64,000 nt of DNA from NCBI GenBank assembly GCA_963383645.1, contig OY726560.1:148247052-148311051 (forward strand). Direction: 5' to 3'. This document shows positions 1-10,876 of this stretch, piece after piece. The position numbers were made by a program, and so were the translations under genes. Positions within the stretch are counted from its first letter, which is position 1; every line of letters starts with the position of its first letter. The notes below the pieces were generated by a model. That model did no database searches. It saw only the letters and a list, made by a program, of their open reading frames with translations, and was not told the DNA's origin. The stretch comes from Muscardinus avellanarius. Lineage: Eukaryota; Chordata; Mammalia; Rodentia; Gliridae.

Positions 1-1085
1 CACCATCTTATTCTGGGCCAGCCTCCCACTCTAACCCATTCCTTTCTTCCCTGTCTTCCCCTCTTAAGGGATCAACCCTTACCTCCCCCTCACCTACCCC
101 TCCTGTAGGTCGCCGTACCCATTCCAGAGACCCCCGCCTTCTCTTTTGGCCCCACTTTGTGAGGTGGCTGGTACAGAAGGTGTGGTCCATGTCCATGTTC
201 CTTTTTTCCTCCCTGACCTTGCTCAACTTGAAAAGAAACTGGGTTCTTTTTCCACCAATCCCTCTGGTTTTATTAAAGAATTCCAACATATTGTAAAAGC
301 ATATGGTTTAACTTGGCAGAATCTTCATGTCATTTTAGCCTCTTCATTAACTTCAGACGAATGTGATCATATTCTGAAGGCTGCCAGGGAATGGACCGAC
401 CAGTCTCACCTAACCAATCCACAGCTCCCTACCGGAACAGCTGCAGTTCTCTCCGAGGACCCCCGCTGGGGTTATAATGATGGGGTGAGGGAATAACAGA
501 GAAATCACATGATACTGTGCCTTCTTGATGGCATGCGAGATGCCTCCCACAAAGCAGTTAATTATGATAAGCTTAATGAAATTACTCAGGTTCCAAATGA
601 AAACCCAGTAGATTTTCTTAATTGGTTGCAGGAGGCTTTTACCCTCTATTCCCTCTTAGATCCTTCTTCTGAGGCAGGCTCGGTAGTATTGACAACTCAT
701 GTTATTGGGCAATCAGCCCCTGATATTCAGAGAAAATCAAGAAAGGCTAGGACGGTCCTCAAACTCCTATCTGAGATTTGGTGAACATGGCATTTAAAGT
801 TTTTAATTCCAGAGAAAAACAGGCAGAAGTGGAGCGTACACTCCAACTTTGCCAGATGGCAGATTTACAGGCCCAAGCCCTGGTAGCTGCCCTGTGGCCA
901 GCAGAAGAGCATCAGCCCTCAGGGCAATGAGCACCACCTAGGGGAGGACGACAGCAACGGCAAACACCTCCAGGAGCCTGTTTTAAGTATGAACTTACTG
1001 GACACTGGGCACACGGTTGCCCCCAGCCACGTCCACCGACCAGACCGTGCCCAGCGTGTGGCCAGGAGGGATACTGAAAAAGTGA
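1..1085 (+). pseudogene. ERV gag remnant (capsid and nucleocapsid)
   Basis: Open stretches at 146-496 and 509-784 resemble the N-terminal and major-homology parts of a gammaretroviral capsid protein. They are separated by a stop at 494-496. The region 784-960 is out of frame. A single nucleocapsid zinc knuckle begins at 979, with the pattern C-x2-C-x4-H-x4-C. Its second cysteine codon has become TAT (Tyr) at 988-990, which would abolish zinc binding. The pieces are non-functional. Confidence 0.78.
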
Positions 1086-1189
1086 GTGCCCTTGGAGAAG
1101 AGGTAAGTCTCAGGTGCCTCAACACAGGGGGACCACCTTCCAGACCAGGCCCCGCTATTGGCCCTACTCTGTCTGGCTGAAGATTGACA

Positions 1190-1540
1190 CTCCCTGGCCT
1201 CGGCCACCCATATTACTCAAGCTGAGCCCAAGGTAACTCTCCAGGTAAGCCAATCTCCTTCTTAATTGATATGGAAGCTACCTACTCTGTCCTCCCTTCC
1301 TTCTCAGGCCCTAGTTTCCCTTCCCAAAACTCAGTTCAGTGGATTGATGGCATGCCCTCTTGCCCACGTACTGCAGGCCCCCTTTTATGCCATTTGGAGA
1401 CCATTATGGTTACCCATCCATTCCTGATTATCCCTTCATGTTCTAACCCCCTTTCACGTAGAGACTTTTTAACCAAAATTGGGGCTGAACTTTCATTTAA
1501 TTTCCCCACGGCTTCCATTTCTCTGATATACTTTTAATGG
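1190..1540 (+). pseudogene. ERV protease remnant
   Basis: A stretch around 1255-1330 aligns by eye with a retroviral aspartic protease. The catalytic Asp codon is at 1268-1270, but the Thr-Gly that should follow has been replaced by Met-Glu, so the active-site loop is destroyed. The frame runs on to a stop at 1535-1537, just before the reverse transcriptase part. Confidence 0.65.
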
Positions 1541-3081
1541 CTGTAGCTACAGTTGATGACCAGGAAGCCAAACCTCCCCTTCCTATAGATTTGGTTGACC
1601 CCATAGTATGGGACACCAGCACCCCAGTTGTGGCAATGCACCACACCCCAATCAGGATTTTCCTATGTGACCACACTATTTTCCTTGCCCACTCCCAGTT
1701 TCCCATATCCCTCCTTCATCAACATGGGCTTAAACCCATTATTTCTCATCTTCTGGCCCAGGGACTGCTTATCCCTATTAATTCCCCTTATAATACCCCC
1801 ATTCTCCCAGTTAAGGAGCCTAATGGGACTTAATATTTAGTCCAGGATCCCCATTTAATTAATGATGTGGTGGTCCCAATCTACCCAGTTGTCCCTAATC
1901 CCTATATCCTCTTATCTCAGATTCCCCCAATACCACCCACTTTTCAGTTCTCCACTTGAAGGATGTATTTTATACAATTTCTCTGCATCCTGAGTCTTAC
2001 CCCCCTTTTTGCCTTTACTTTGGAGGACTCCAACACCCATGTTGCTCAACAACTAACCTAGACCGTCCTCCTCCAGGGTTTTTGAGATAGCCCACACCTC
2101 TTTGGACAGGCTCTAGCACAGGACCTCCTCCAGTGCCCCTTGGAGGCTAGTTCTCTGTTAAAATATGTAGATGACCTTTTACTTTTTAGTCCCTCCCTAG
2201 AAGTGTCCAAACGGCACACTGCCCTACTCCTTAATTTCCTTGGAAGCAGGGGTTATAGGGTGGCCCCACATAAAACCCAGTTATCAGTGCATGAGGTGGA
2301 GTATCTAGGCCTACATCTCACCCCATACACCTGAGGACTAACTATTGACCGGTTCAAGGCCTTATGAGACTTGCAGCCATCCACCTCAGCTGACCAAATC
2401 CCAATCTTTCTTTCTTGGGTTTTGTAGGATTTTTCCGGCATTGGATCCCCAACTTTGCAATTCTAGCTAAGCCACTATATGAGGCAAATAAGGAAACCCC
2501 GGTTGGCCCCCTCACTTCACCCTCAGTCATTCGCTAAGCCTTCCTGACTCTCCAGGAGGCCCTCCTTAAATCCCCTCCCTTGGCACTACCTACCCAATCC
2601 CACTAAAACCTTCTTGTTATATACTGATGAGAGGCAAGAGATAGCCACAGGAGTGCTCACTCAACCCCTGGTACCAACCCAGGCACCAGTGGCCTCTTTA
2701 TCTAAACAGCTTGACCCTACCACTTGTGGGTGGCCACCCTGCCTCAGGGCTTTGGCGGCAGCAGCCATGCTCACAAAAGAAGCTCTTAAAATATGTCTCC
2801 AGAAGCCCTTGAAGGTTTTTTCCCCACATAGGCTCCAGGATTTGCTCTCTCCTCGAGCATTCCCTCTTCTGTCACCTTCTTGCATTCAGAAACTTTATTT
2901 GTTGTTCATGGAAAATCCAGATGTTAAACTGTCTCATTGCCCGGCCCTCAACCCAGCCACTCTTACCAGTGAGCCAGGGTTCAGGTCCTGATTTGTGTTC
3001 ACCTCATGATGTTCATTCTTGTGTTGAAAGGATTGAAGCTTTAGCTAAACCTCGGGTGGACCTCCAAGATATCCCCCTACT
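1537..3081 (+). pseudogene. ERV reverse transcriptase remnant
   Basis: The frame 1537-1833 resembles the RT fingers of gammaretroviruses and ends at a TAA. The palm motif YVDD is intact at 2164-2175. Several stops follow (for example at 2332-2334), and the connection domain continues in shifted frames to about 3080, where a SINE interrupts it. The conserved catalytic box together with multiple nonsense changes marks an old non-functional copy. Confidence 0.82.
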
Positions 3082-3301
3082 TCTTCTTCTTCTTTTGTTT
3101 TTTTGGGGTCTGGTTATGGAACCCAGAGGCATTTGACCTCTGAGCTACACCCCTTGCCTAATTTTTTATTCTTTAATTTGGGCATGGTTTCACTGAGTTG
3201 TGGAGGGCCTCAATAAGTAGCTGAGGCTGTCTGTGAACCGTGATCCTCCTGTCTCAGCCTCCCGAATGCTGGGATTACAAGCGTGCACCACCACGCCTGG
3301 C
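3082..3301 (-). mobile_element. B1/ID-type SINE inserted in the ERV pol
   Basis: Reverse-orientation dimeric SINE: T-rich tail first, then the ID-like half, then the B1-like half ending in the complement of the GCCTGGCGTGGTGG head. It separates the RT and RNase H remnants, so it is younger than the provirus. Confidence 0.85.
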
Positions 3302-3720
3302 AAACACACCCCTTGTTAATCCAAATATTACTTATTTTGTTGATGGCAGCTCTGTTCCTGACGCCAGAGTTAAAAAAAAGAGCAGCCTATGCAGTGGTCA
3401 CCCTAACTCAAGTCATTGAGGCTGCCAGTTTACCAAATGGTACTACCTTTCAAAAGGCTGAACTGATTGCCCTAACTCAAGCTCTACACCTGGCAAAAAA
3501 CAAGCAGGTGAACATATATACCAATTCTAAATATTCATTTTTAATAGCACATTGCCATACCTCAATTTGGAGAGAGAGGGGATTTCTCCTCCTTAATTAA
3601 GAAGCTCCTAGACACCCTCTCTTTACCATCTGAGCTGGCCATCATCCACTGTCGGGGCCACCAGGCAGAATCTTCCTTAGTAGCCAAAGGAAACAATAAA
3701 GCTGATTATACAGCAAGACA
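3302..3720 (+). pseudogene. ERV RNase H remnant
   Basis: Downstream of the inserted SINE, the sequence at about 3330-3600 resembles the gammaretroviral RNase H domain, including its first Asp-Gly-Ser strand and the Ala-Glu-Leu helix, and continues in another frame to about 3720. The SINE has separated it from the upstream polymerase part. Stops and frame changes make it inactive. Confidence 0.75.
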
Positions 3721-4937
3721 GCTGACACAACAAGCTCATCCAAGCCCACCGGCCTCTGTACTATTTTTAACCCTCCCCTCAATAGCACCTAATTACAGCC
3801 TGGCTGAACAAAAACACCTGATCAAATTGGGGCGTCCAGTACAAGGGACGGATGGCTCATGATACAGGATAAGATTGCTCTGCCTGAGGCTCAGGCTGAA
3901 AAGGTCATTAGCCTAATACACAATTCCCTTCAGTAGGACCTATGGTGCTGAAGCATTTCCTAAGCCCCTTGTTTTATTCTCCTCTCCTGAAGCAGCTGAC
4001 TAGTAAAGTCACTGCATCCTGTTTCTCTTGCGCTGCTGTGTCTCCCCAAGGAGGCCTTCACCCCTCCTTTCCTACCCACCAAATGAGAGGACACTTGCCA
4101 GGACAGGACTGGCAAATTGACTTCACCCATATGCCACCTCACAAAAAACTTAAATATACCCTAACAGGTTGGGTAGAGGCTTTTCCCGCAAAGGATGAAA
4201 CAGCCAACACGGTGGCCAATGTTCTATGCTCGGACATCATCCCTCAGTTTGGACTCCCTAATTTCTTACAGGCTGATAACGGACCAGCTTTTATTTTTAA
4301 GGTTACTCAGCAGGTGGCAAGCTCTTGGCATTTCGTGTAAGCTCCACATCCCATATCAACCACAGTCATCAGGAAAGGTAGAAAAAATGAATGGGATCCT
4401 TAAGAACCACCTAACAAAAATCTGTCTAGACCTGTGAGTATCATGGCCTGAACTCCTGCCGCTAGCTCTGGCCCGTGTGAGGGCCACCCCTCGAAGCCCC
4501 ACCTTTATGAGCCCCTTCGAATTGCTGTACAGTCACCCTTTTTTGCTTAATCTCGCTCTCCCTTTGGAACCCCCTCCTTTGGCTTCCTATCTCCTTTACT
4601 TATTTTTTCTCAGCCACCTTATTGGGGAACATGCTGACCGATATCTTCCCCAACCTGGGACTGAAGCAGCAGTTCCACACCTGGCAGTCAAGCTCCTTAC
4701 TCCAGGGGATCAAGTCCTCCTCAAGTCACTTCAACCAAAACACCTCCAACCACAGTGGACTGGGCCCTCTACAGTGATCCTCACCACACCTACTGCAGCC
4801 AAAATACCGGGGGACCCCAACTGGCTTCATTTTACCTGGCTAAAAAGGGCTCCGTTACAACAGCCTCATGACAAATTCTCTTGCATAGCGTTGGGGCCTA
4901 CTAAGCTTCATTTTTCTCGGAATAATTCTCTTTGATG
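3720..4937 (+). pseudogene. ERV integrase remnant
   Basis: A Cys-x2-Cys pair near 4018-4030 belongs to the HHCC zinc domain. The first two catalytic acids of the DDE triad are visible at 4119-4121 and 4275-4277. The third, Glu at 4381-4383, lies in a different frame, so a frameshift separates it from the other two. An MLV-like C-terminal domain with a Trp-Thr-Gly-Pro motif occupies 4477-4935. An in-frame stop at 4435-4437 also interrupts the core-to-C-terminal linker. Confidence 0.8.
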
Positions 4938-5365
4938 TTTTTATTTTAGCAGATCCACTTGTTTACATACTACAGTGCTCTCCCTTTTTGGACGCCAAAC
5001 TGCTATAAGTATTAAACCTCTGAAATCTGTTACTGATACTCCTGACCCAATAGCATGTTTTCATTGGACCAGACGGACCCAAACCCACTCACTGCTGAAA
5101 AGAGTGGCGTGTGTCTCTCTCAGGAAAATGCTATTAATGATTCTGGTCTAATGAAAAAAACTGCTAAAAGGGCAATGTATATCTTCCTCAGGGAAAATGC
5201 TATCATATTAATAAATCTAGTGAAAATCTACCTCATATCTAAAAGGGCTCCTGCCCATCCTGGGACCTGCTCTCATGACTTGCCTTTTCTTTTAATAGCT
5301 TCTCAGCTGTTAAAGTCTCCTCGAATGCACATCACCAAGCTGTCTTTCCCCAGAGAAGGGGGAGA
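4938..5365 (+). other. ERV post-pol remnant, no recognisable env
   Basis: This short interval holds an open frame at 5055-5411, but I see no signal peptide, surface-subunit motif, furin site or transmembrane segment. It is best read as a collapsed env/leader region after a large deletion. Confidence 0.5.
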
Positions 5366-5645
5366 TCTAGTCAGGTCAGAAGATGATTGGTTAAGTAATG
5401 ATATGAGATAGATTCTTTATAAAAAGTGTTCTGTATCCAAAAACTTCAGTTACTTATTTTCAACTTACTCCGCTACATTTATTCCTTTAAGGCAGTGCTT
5501 TAACTCTGCCCCATCTTTCTGTCTTTGTAATAATAAAATTTCTTAAGCTTACAGCAAAAGAAAGTTCTTTTCTAAGATAGCTAAGAACAAGAACCCGTGG
5601 CTACATCTCACTCTTAAGTTTCGGAACCCAACAGGGGCACCATAA
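5366..5645 (+). repeat. Probable 3' LTR of the ERV
   Basis: The segment follows a purine-rich tract (5352-5364). It has LTR promoter architecture: an inverted CCAAT box at 5386-5390, a TATA box at 5418-5424 and a poly(A) signal AATAAA at 5532-5537. The boundaries are estimates because the partner 5' LTR is not in the window. Confidence 0.6.
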
Positions 5646-6340
5646 CAGTTGTACCATAATACTTTACATAGACAAATTGCCCTGAGATTTAAAGACATTA
5701 AGAATAATAATAAGAACATTAGTTGATATCATTGACATCAGATTTTTGAAATTTAATATAAACTAACTTATATGCAAAGTGACTTAAAACATTTTGTCAG
5801 AAATTCTAGCTCAAAATTTCTCATTGATGGTAAATACGCAGCTCGTGTTTATAGAGCTTAGTCTCTCGTAAGCTCAGCACCACTCAGGTATTTAAGTCAT
5901 TTTGGGGATTCACTTTCTCATCTCTAGCTGACTTTGGGCCTGAGACACAATTAAGTGGTCATGGGACCTAAAGAGGTTTAAGCTTCAAACTGCATAAAAT
6001 AGACCCTGACAAACTCATGTTGAAGAAAAATACATCTTTAATATGGTGAATGTTACTTATTTGAATCTGAGTCAAAGTACATATAATAGTTCATAACAAT
6101 TGATAAAACAATTTTACTGCAACAGGAGATTCCTATTAGGCAAAACTGCCATGCAATTTAATATTTTGCCAAACGCAGGGTCTTGCCAAGTTGCTGAGGC
6201 TAGCTTCAAACTTGCAATCCTTCTGCCTCAGTTTCCCAAGTAGCTTGGTTACAGATGTGCCCCAATCACCAGGCACTTGATTATACTCTTTGAGAATATG
6301 ATGTAATGAATTTCTCAGGGTGCTGCTGGCTGCAGTGAGG
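5646..6340. other. AT-rich intergenic spacer
   Basis: No gene is visible. A reverse-orientation SINE fragment (B1-like half) occupies about 6165-6275. The rest is unique-looking AT-rich DNA between the ERV and the duplication cluster. Confidence 0.6.
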
Positions 6341-6344
6341 AGCA

Positions 6345-6900
6345 GTGCCCAAAACCCTCTCCTTCAGCCCCTTCCTCTCCCTTCCCCTCCTTCCCTCCCC
6401 TCCATCCTCCTCCTCCCCATCTCCTCCCCTACTTGCCCTCCCCTTCCCCTCCTCTTCCTTCTCCTCCACCCCCTCCTCCGCCCTGTCTTCCTCCCCCTCC
6501 TCCTTCTTCCCCTCAGCACCCTTCCCCTCTTCTTCCTCCTTCCCTTCCTTTCCCTCCTCCTCCCAAACTGTCCCCCACCTCCTGTTCCCTGTTCTCGACC
6601 CCGCCCCCTCCTGCCCTTCCTTCTCCCCTCTCCATTCTTCCCCTCTTCCTCCCCACTCCTCCTCCTCCTCCCTGTCCCACTCCTCTTCCTCCCCCTCCCT
6701 TTTCCCACCATCAAGCCCACTGTGTACATGACCTGGTGCCCACATTCATGTGGCGAGGACGTGGCCATGGACACCACTCCTCAGCGTCACGCAGTGGTTT
6801 TTCCACCTCCACCAGGGCCCAGTGTCAGCGCACAGCTCCCCCACCCAGCGTCCGGCCAGGTCACCGGCAGCTCACCTGCAGTTGTTCCCCACCCCACCCT
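6345..6900. repeat. Left arm of an imperfect inverted repeat (polypyrimidine plus unique part)
   Basis: Bases 6355-6710 are almost pure C/T on the + strand. Bases 6715-6870 are mixed sequence. The reverse complement of 7650-8115 matches both parts in the same order, with near identity over the stretch around 6735-6850 (matching 7695-7810). Long open frames here are Pro/Ser/Leu low-complexity artefacts. Confidence 0.82.
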
Positions 6901-7139
6901 GCCCAGGGCCCCTCCTTTTGCACTCTTTCCTGCCATGGACTCCAGTCTTGGCCCCACTCTATTGGCCAGCACCCACCCCACCCTGCCCACAAGGCATGCA
7001 CAAGGCTGAACACATGGACACCACCCCCAGTCCATGGTGGTCACTCTCCAGTCCCCAGTTGTGGCGGTGACAAGCAGAGCTCACACAAGCAGCGACACCT
7101 GAAAGCACCAGCAGGTTGAAGTAACATCTCACCCCATGC

Positions 7140-7310
7140 CACCCAAGCTATCAAGGCCCCTGTGTCCAGACCCCCACCCTCCAGGGGCAGCAGAGCACAA
7201 AAAGAGGGGCATGGGGCAGGGAAGCTGCCTGTTTTAGCCGGTTAGGGGTGACTGTGAACAGGGAATCATGTTAGGAGACAAGGTTAGAAGGTTAGAAGGT
7301 TAGAAGGTGG
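7140..7310 (+). repeat. Direct repeat, copy 1 (in the inverted-repeat spacer)
   Basis: This segment, containing the AGCACAAAAAGAG stretch followed by GACTGTGAA and CATGTT, recurs in the same orientation at about 7480-7620. It carries three tandem GGTTAGAA units near 7284-7308. Confidence 0.7.
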
Positions 7311-7479
7311 GGCCCACGTCCCTTCCAACCCAGCACATTCAGACCCCAGGTGTGGATGTCTGCCCTCACCACCAATTAAAGTTCAAAGGCAGAGACTGAT
7401 CCCGGGATCCCACTCTGTCCAACAGTTCTCTTTTTGTGCTCTTTCCCACCAAGGAATCCAGTCTTTTCTTCACTATATA

Positions 7480-7620
7480 AGGCCCCAGCATCCAGACCTG
7501 CATGTTCCAGGGGTACTAGAGCACAAAAAGAGTGCATTGGGAGGCTCCCATTTACAGTCTGTTAGGAGTGACTGTGAATCAGGAGCCATGTTGGGGACAA
7601 GGGAAAGGTTTGGAGGTGGG
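7480..7620 (+). repeat. Direct repeat, copy 2
   Basis: Diverged same-orientation partner of 7140-7310, sharing the AGCACAAAAAGAG and GACTGTGAA blocks and the following ATGTTGGGGACAAGG-like block. Confidence 0.7.
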
Positions 7621-7662
7621 GTGGGGTGGGGTGGGGTAGGGTGGGGTGGGGTGGAGTGGGGA
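7612..7662 (+). repeat. TGGGG pentanucleotide minisatellite
   Basis: About ten tandem TGGGG units, with TAGGG and TGGAG variants. The run of four-G blocks could fold as a G-quadruplex on the + strand. It lies at the boundary between a direct-repeat copy and the right inverted-repeat arm. Confidence 0.85.
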
Positions 7663-8115
7663 ACAACAAGATGCCGGGGACCTGGATTGGCGCTGGGTGG
7701 GGGAGCTGTGCGCTGACACTGGGCCCCGGTGAAGGTGGAAAAACCACCGCGTGACACTGAGGAGTGGTGTCCATGGCCACGTCCTCATCACGTGAATGTG
7801 GGCACCAGGTTATGGGCACAGCAGGGTTGATGGTGGGAGATGGGAGGGGGAGGAGAAGGGGGGAGGAGGGAGTGGAGGAGGGAAGAAGGAGGAGGAAGGG
7901 GAAAAGGGAGAGAGGGAAGAAGAGGAGGAGAGGGAAGATGGGGTAGAGAAGGGGGAAGGGGAGAGGGGGAGGAGGTAGGGGAGGAGGAATGGGAGGAGGA
8001 GTGGGGAGTGGAGTGGAGAAAGAGGAAGAGTAGGCTGAGGGGGTAGAGAAGGGGAGGAGGAGGAGGACAAGGAGGAGGCAGAGGGAGAGGAGTAGGAGGA
8101 GGGGGAGAAAGAAGG
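7650..8115. repeat. Right arm of the inverted repeat (polypurine plus unique part)
   Basis: Reverse-complement partner of 6345-6900: mixed sequence at about 7670-7820, then an almost pure A/G tract to about 8115. The spacer between the arms is about 750 bases. The arms differ by scattered substitutions and by the exact make-up of the purine tract, so the event is not recent. Confidence 0.82.
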
Positions 8116-8533
8116 GTGGGGGATGTGGAGAGGGGAGGGTCTTTGAGCATTAGGAACTCGCTTCAGGGAAGGTTAGCCTTGCAGGGGGTAGAGCCAGCTC
8201 TTTCTGCAACCCTTAAAGTCAGAACCACTGCATCCTTTTGACCCTGCACATTTGGTCCCCGGGTATGGATGTCTGTCTCTCCAATGAAAGCAGCTTCAGA
8301 GGCAGGGACTGGTCCCCTTGGCCCCACAGCACTGGCAGCACAGGGCTTGCCTTGGGCATGGGCTGTCATCACTTGCAGGCCCTGTGTCTGGGGCCTGTCC
8401 ATGGAGGATGGCTTCCTGCAGAAGGAGGTGATAGTGGCTTTCTCTGCATCTCCTTCTCTGACCCTCGGGAATTGAGACAGCTGGACAGGAAGTCTTTCGT
8501 CCTGGTGTTCCTGTTCTCCCTGAGGCCTCAGCT

Positions 8534-9256
8534 TCAGATTACCTTCAGCAGGGCTATGAGAGCTGGCAACAGCACAGTCCTGTGAGGAGAAATAGATGGA
8601 TGACACCTGGCTAATCTCCCGTGGGAGGATTGCTGGATCTTGGGACACTGACTGCCCCTTGGAGGTCCAGCCTCCCAAGGATGGAGAGAACCCCTGTGTA
8701 CCTTGGCCCCCTGAGGCCTAGATGCTGCTGGGGTCCCATTGCCAGGTGGCCCCTTTGGCCCATGGCCCAGACTGCCTGCCCTTTGCGGATTCTCCTCCCT
8801 GTCCTTCCTCCTGTCTTGAGCCTTACCCTCTGTGTCCTTGGGGCAAGGATGAGGGAGGTGACCAGATGGCACAGGGTGCAGAGCTGGGTCCTGTGTTGGT
8901 GATGATGGTGATGTGATGGGTCTGTGCCAGAAACGCTGGATCTTGACAGTCCTGTATTGTCTCAACATGCGTGAGTGGCCAGTGGACAGCGTGGGCATCA
9001 TGTGTGGGGTCACCCAGGACACAAAGGAAAGCAGCCCCATGGGGTCCTTCGAGGTCTTGGGGAGCTGATTGTGGCCAGGAGGCCATGTGTTCTGGCCCAC
9101 GACAGGGGTCCTTGTGGCAGAGCCTGCACCAATTGCAGGTGCTGGGACTGGAGCAGGGGCAGGGGCCACAGCGTATTCCTGCTCAGCAACAGGAAGGAGC
9201 ATGGCAGGCCAGGGCACAGGGAGGTTGGTAGAAGTGAGGCCCACAAGGGCACCCAC
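8534..9256 (-). other. Unassigned Pro/Ala-rich open frame in duplication copy 1
   Basis: A 240-codon open frame on the minus strand contains an APAPAPVPAPA tract near its N-terminal third and is otherwise rich in Pro, Ser and His. Related minus-strand frames exist at 12419-12853 and 14331-14792, but they change frame relative to this one. There is no recognisable domain, no promoter and no splice support. It may be a relic of a coding gene amplified in this lineage or simply GC-rich chance coding. I infer it is probably not translated. Confidence 0.25.
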
Positions 9257-9456
9257 CTAGAAAGTTGCCCAATCAGAGCTCAGTAGAGCATGATCCCAGG
9301 AGTGGAGAAGCTCAAGAGACCAAGAGAGCTCTCCATCCCACTCCTTGCAGACTAAGTGAGCATAATGGACCTGGCCTTGTGATGTCATCCTCAGAACACA
9401 TGATACGCACAGGGCGGGACTTCAGGATGCAAGTTCATGGTGTCATAAAAGTCCTC

Positions 9457-9496
<40 letters not shown>

Positions 9497-10560
9497 AAGA
9501 GCCAAAGGATGATAGGGAAGACCTGTATATAAAATAAAATAAAAGTTTTAAAAGTCCTACTTACTAGTGGAATTAAAGATGTGATGCTTTTTTTTGTTCA
9601 TAAAAATGTAAATTCAAAGAAAGAATACCACCCTAATCCAGCCAGAATGCAACTAATTCAGTGACTGACATGTGGCACATAATGTCTTAGGGGAAATTTA
9701 TTAAAATTTAAAGGTCTCAAATGAATACTTCTTTGACTCTGCAATTCTGCTTTAGGGTTTAGTCTTATCCACTAGATTGAAGAGACTATAGACATTCACA
9801 GGGAGATAACATTCAGCTAATATCCAGGGAATTATATTTCTTAATGTAGAAGATATTCATAGTATACAACTAAGGGTTATGGGAAATTATGACACCATCA
9901 CTTTGAACTATCCTATGATATGAGACTATAATGCACAAACAAATGTATAAAACTAAAGGAAAGAAAAACAGTAGAAAAAGAAACTAAGTGTGCTTATGTA
10001 TGTACAAGCATAAGTAAAAACAAATCTGAATAGATAACATTAAAGTAGCCTTGGCAACAATATCTTAGTGTGGGAATTACTGAAGAATAATTTCTCTGGA
10101 TTCGATTATGTAGATTTTTTTAGTTTTGTAAAGTCAACATGCACTATTTTGGGTAATAAGGGTTAAGAAAAACAAAGCTTTTTGGTACTTCGGTTTGAAT
10201 GCTGTGTCATTCTACCTGTGTCATAGATGTTTCAGTCCTATTTTATTTTTTTATTTGGAAACAGGGTCTCAGTAATTTTTCAGGGTATACTAAGTTCCTA
10301 TGTCTGGCCTCAAATCTGTCATATTCCTGTCTCAGCCTCCAAGTATTACAGGTGGACACCACTATGCTGAGGAGAACAATGCTATCTCTCACGAGTGAAG
10401 GCCTCACTTGGCTCCACCTTCTTTCTCTTGTATTTATTTTTTTCTTCTGGGCAGAGCCTCACTGTGTTGTTCAGTATGGCTTCCAATTCCTGTGCTCACA
10501 CATCCTCCTGCCAAAGGCAGGGACTACAAGCATGTGAGTCACCATGCCTAGTTCTGATGC
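8560..10560. repeat. About 1.9-kb duplication unit, copy 1
   Basis: The unit starts at the CAGCACAGTCCTGTGAG-like block near 8568. It comprises a GC-rich part (to about 9440), a TG microsatellite (9460-9493), an AT-rich part with a conserved TAATTCAGTGACTGACATGTGG block near 9655, and an old reverse SINE (about 10180-10374). The same order recurs at 12150 and 14040. On the minus strand the GC-rich part has a 240-codon open frame (8534-9256) with an Ala-Pro repeat tract. I recognise no family for it, and the matching frame is broken in the other copies. Confidence 0.8.
10432..10550 (-). mobile_element. Old SINE fragment, B1-like half
   Basis: Reverse-orientation B1-like half, diverged, next to the old SINE that forms part of duplication copy 1. 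Confidence 0.55.
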
Positions 10561-10876
10561 TATTTCTTTTAACAAAGCAATATCCTGAGAGTTTAGAAAC
10601 AAGGCAAAAGGAGGATAAAGGAGATGGTAGTATCTCACTGCCCAGTGTAATTTTAAATATTTCCATTTCACAATCATCTTAATACACATCATTAATAAAA
10701 ATTATGATGTGTCAGGATAATATGCAAATGAAATGTCATTAATTAAACAAATCTACCAACAGTAATTGAAACAGATAAGCTATTTTGGTTAATTGCCCAT
10801 TCACCAAGTTATACCCTATTTAAATTGTTTTTTCAGATTAAGAACTCCTTAACACTACCTCAAAAAGAAGTTAAAA

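Larger units (their letters stand above)
1..5645 (+). mobile_element. Decayed class I (gammaretrovirus-like) endogenous retrovirus, 5' truncated by the window
   Basis: Fragments occur in retroviral order on the + strand: gag capsid and nucleocapsid (about 1-1080), protease (about 1200-1540), reverse transcriptase (about 1540-2600), RNase H (about 2600-3700), integrase (about 3700-4935), then a short remnant, a purine-rich tract at 5352-5364 and an LTR-like segment. Many stops and frame changes break every reading frame, so it is inactive. Only about 430 bases separate the end of integrase from the LTR, so env is deleted or was never there. The 5' LTR and primer-binding site lie outside the window. 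The gammaretroviral assignment rests on one CCHC-type knuckle, the YVDD catalytic box and an integrase C-terminal domain of the MLV kind. Confidence 0.88.

Noticed and set aside
5055..5411. 118-codon frame as an env gene
   Set aside because: No signal peptide, cleavage site, fusion peptide or transmembrane helix; it overlaps the purine tract and LTR start.
6281..7119. Long open frames (up to 229 codons) on both strands over the pyrimidine-rich tract
   Set aside because: Composition is almost only Pro/Ser/Leu or Glu/Arg/Gly, as expected from CT/GA-rich DNA open in all frames. There are no domains and no start context.
8163..9256. RalGDS-like pseudogene for the minus-strand frames
   Set aside because: The Ala-Pro tract recalls the linker of RalGDS-like proteins, but no REM or CDC25-type catalytic segment is visible, so the name is not supported.
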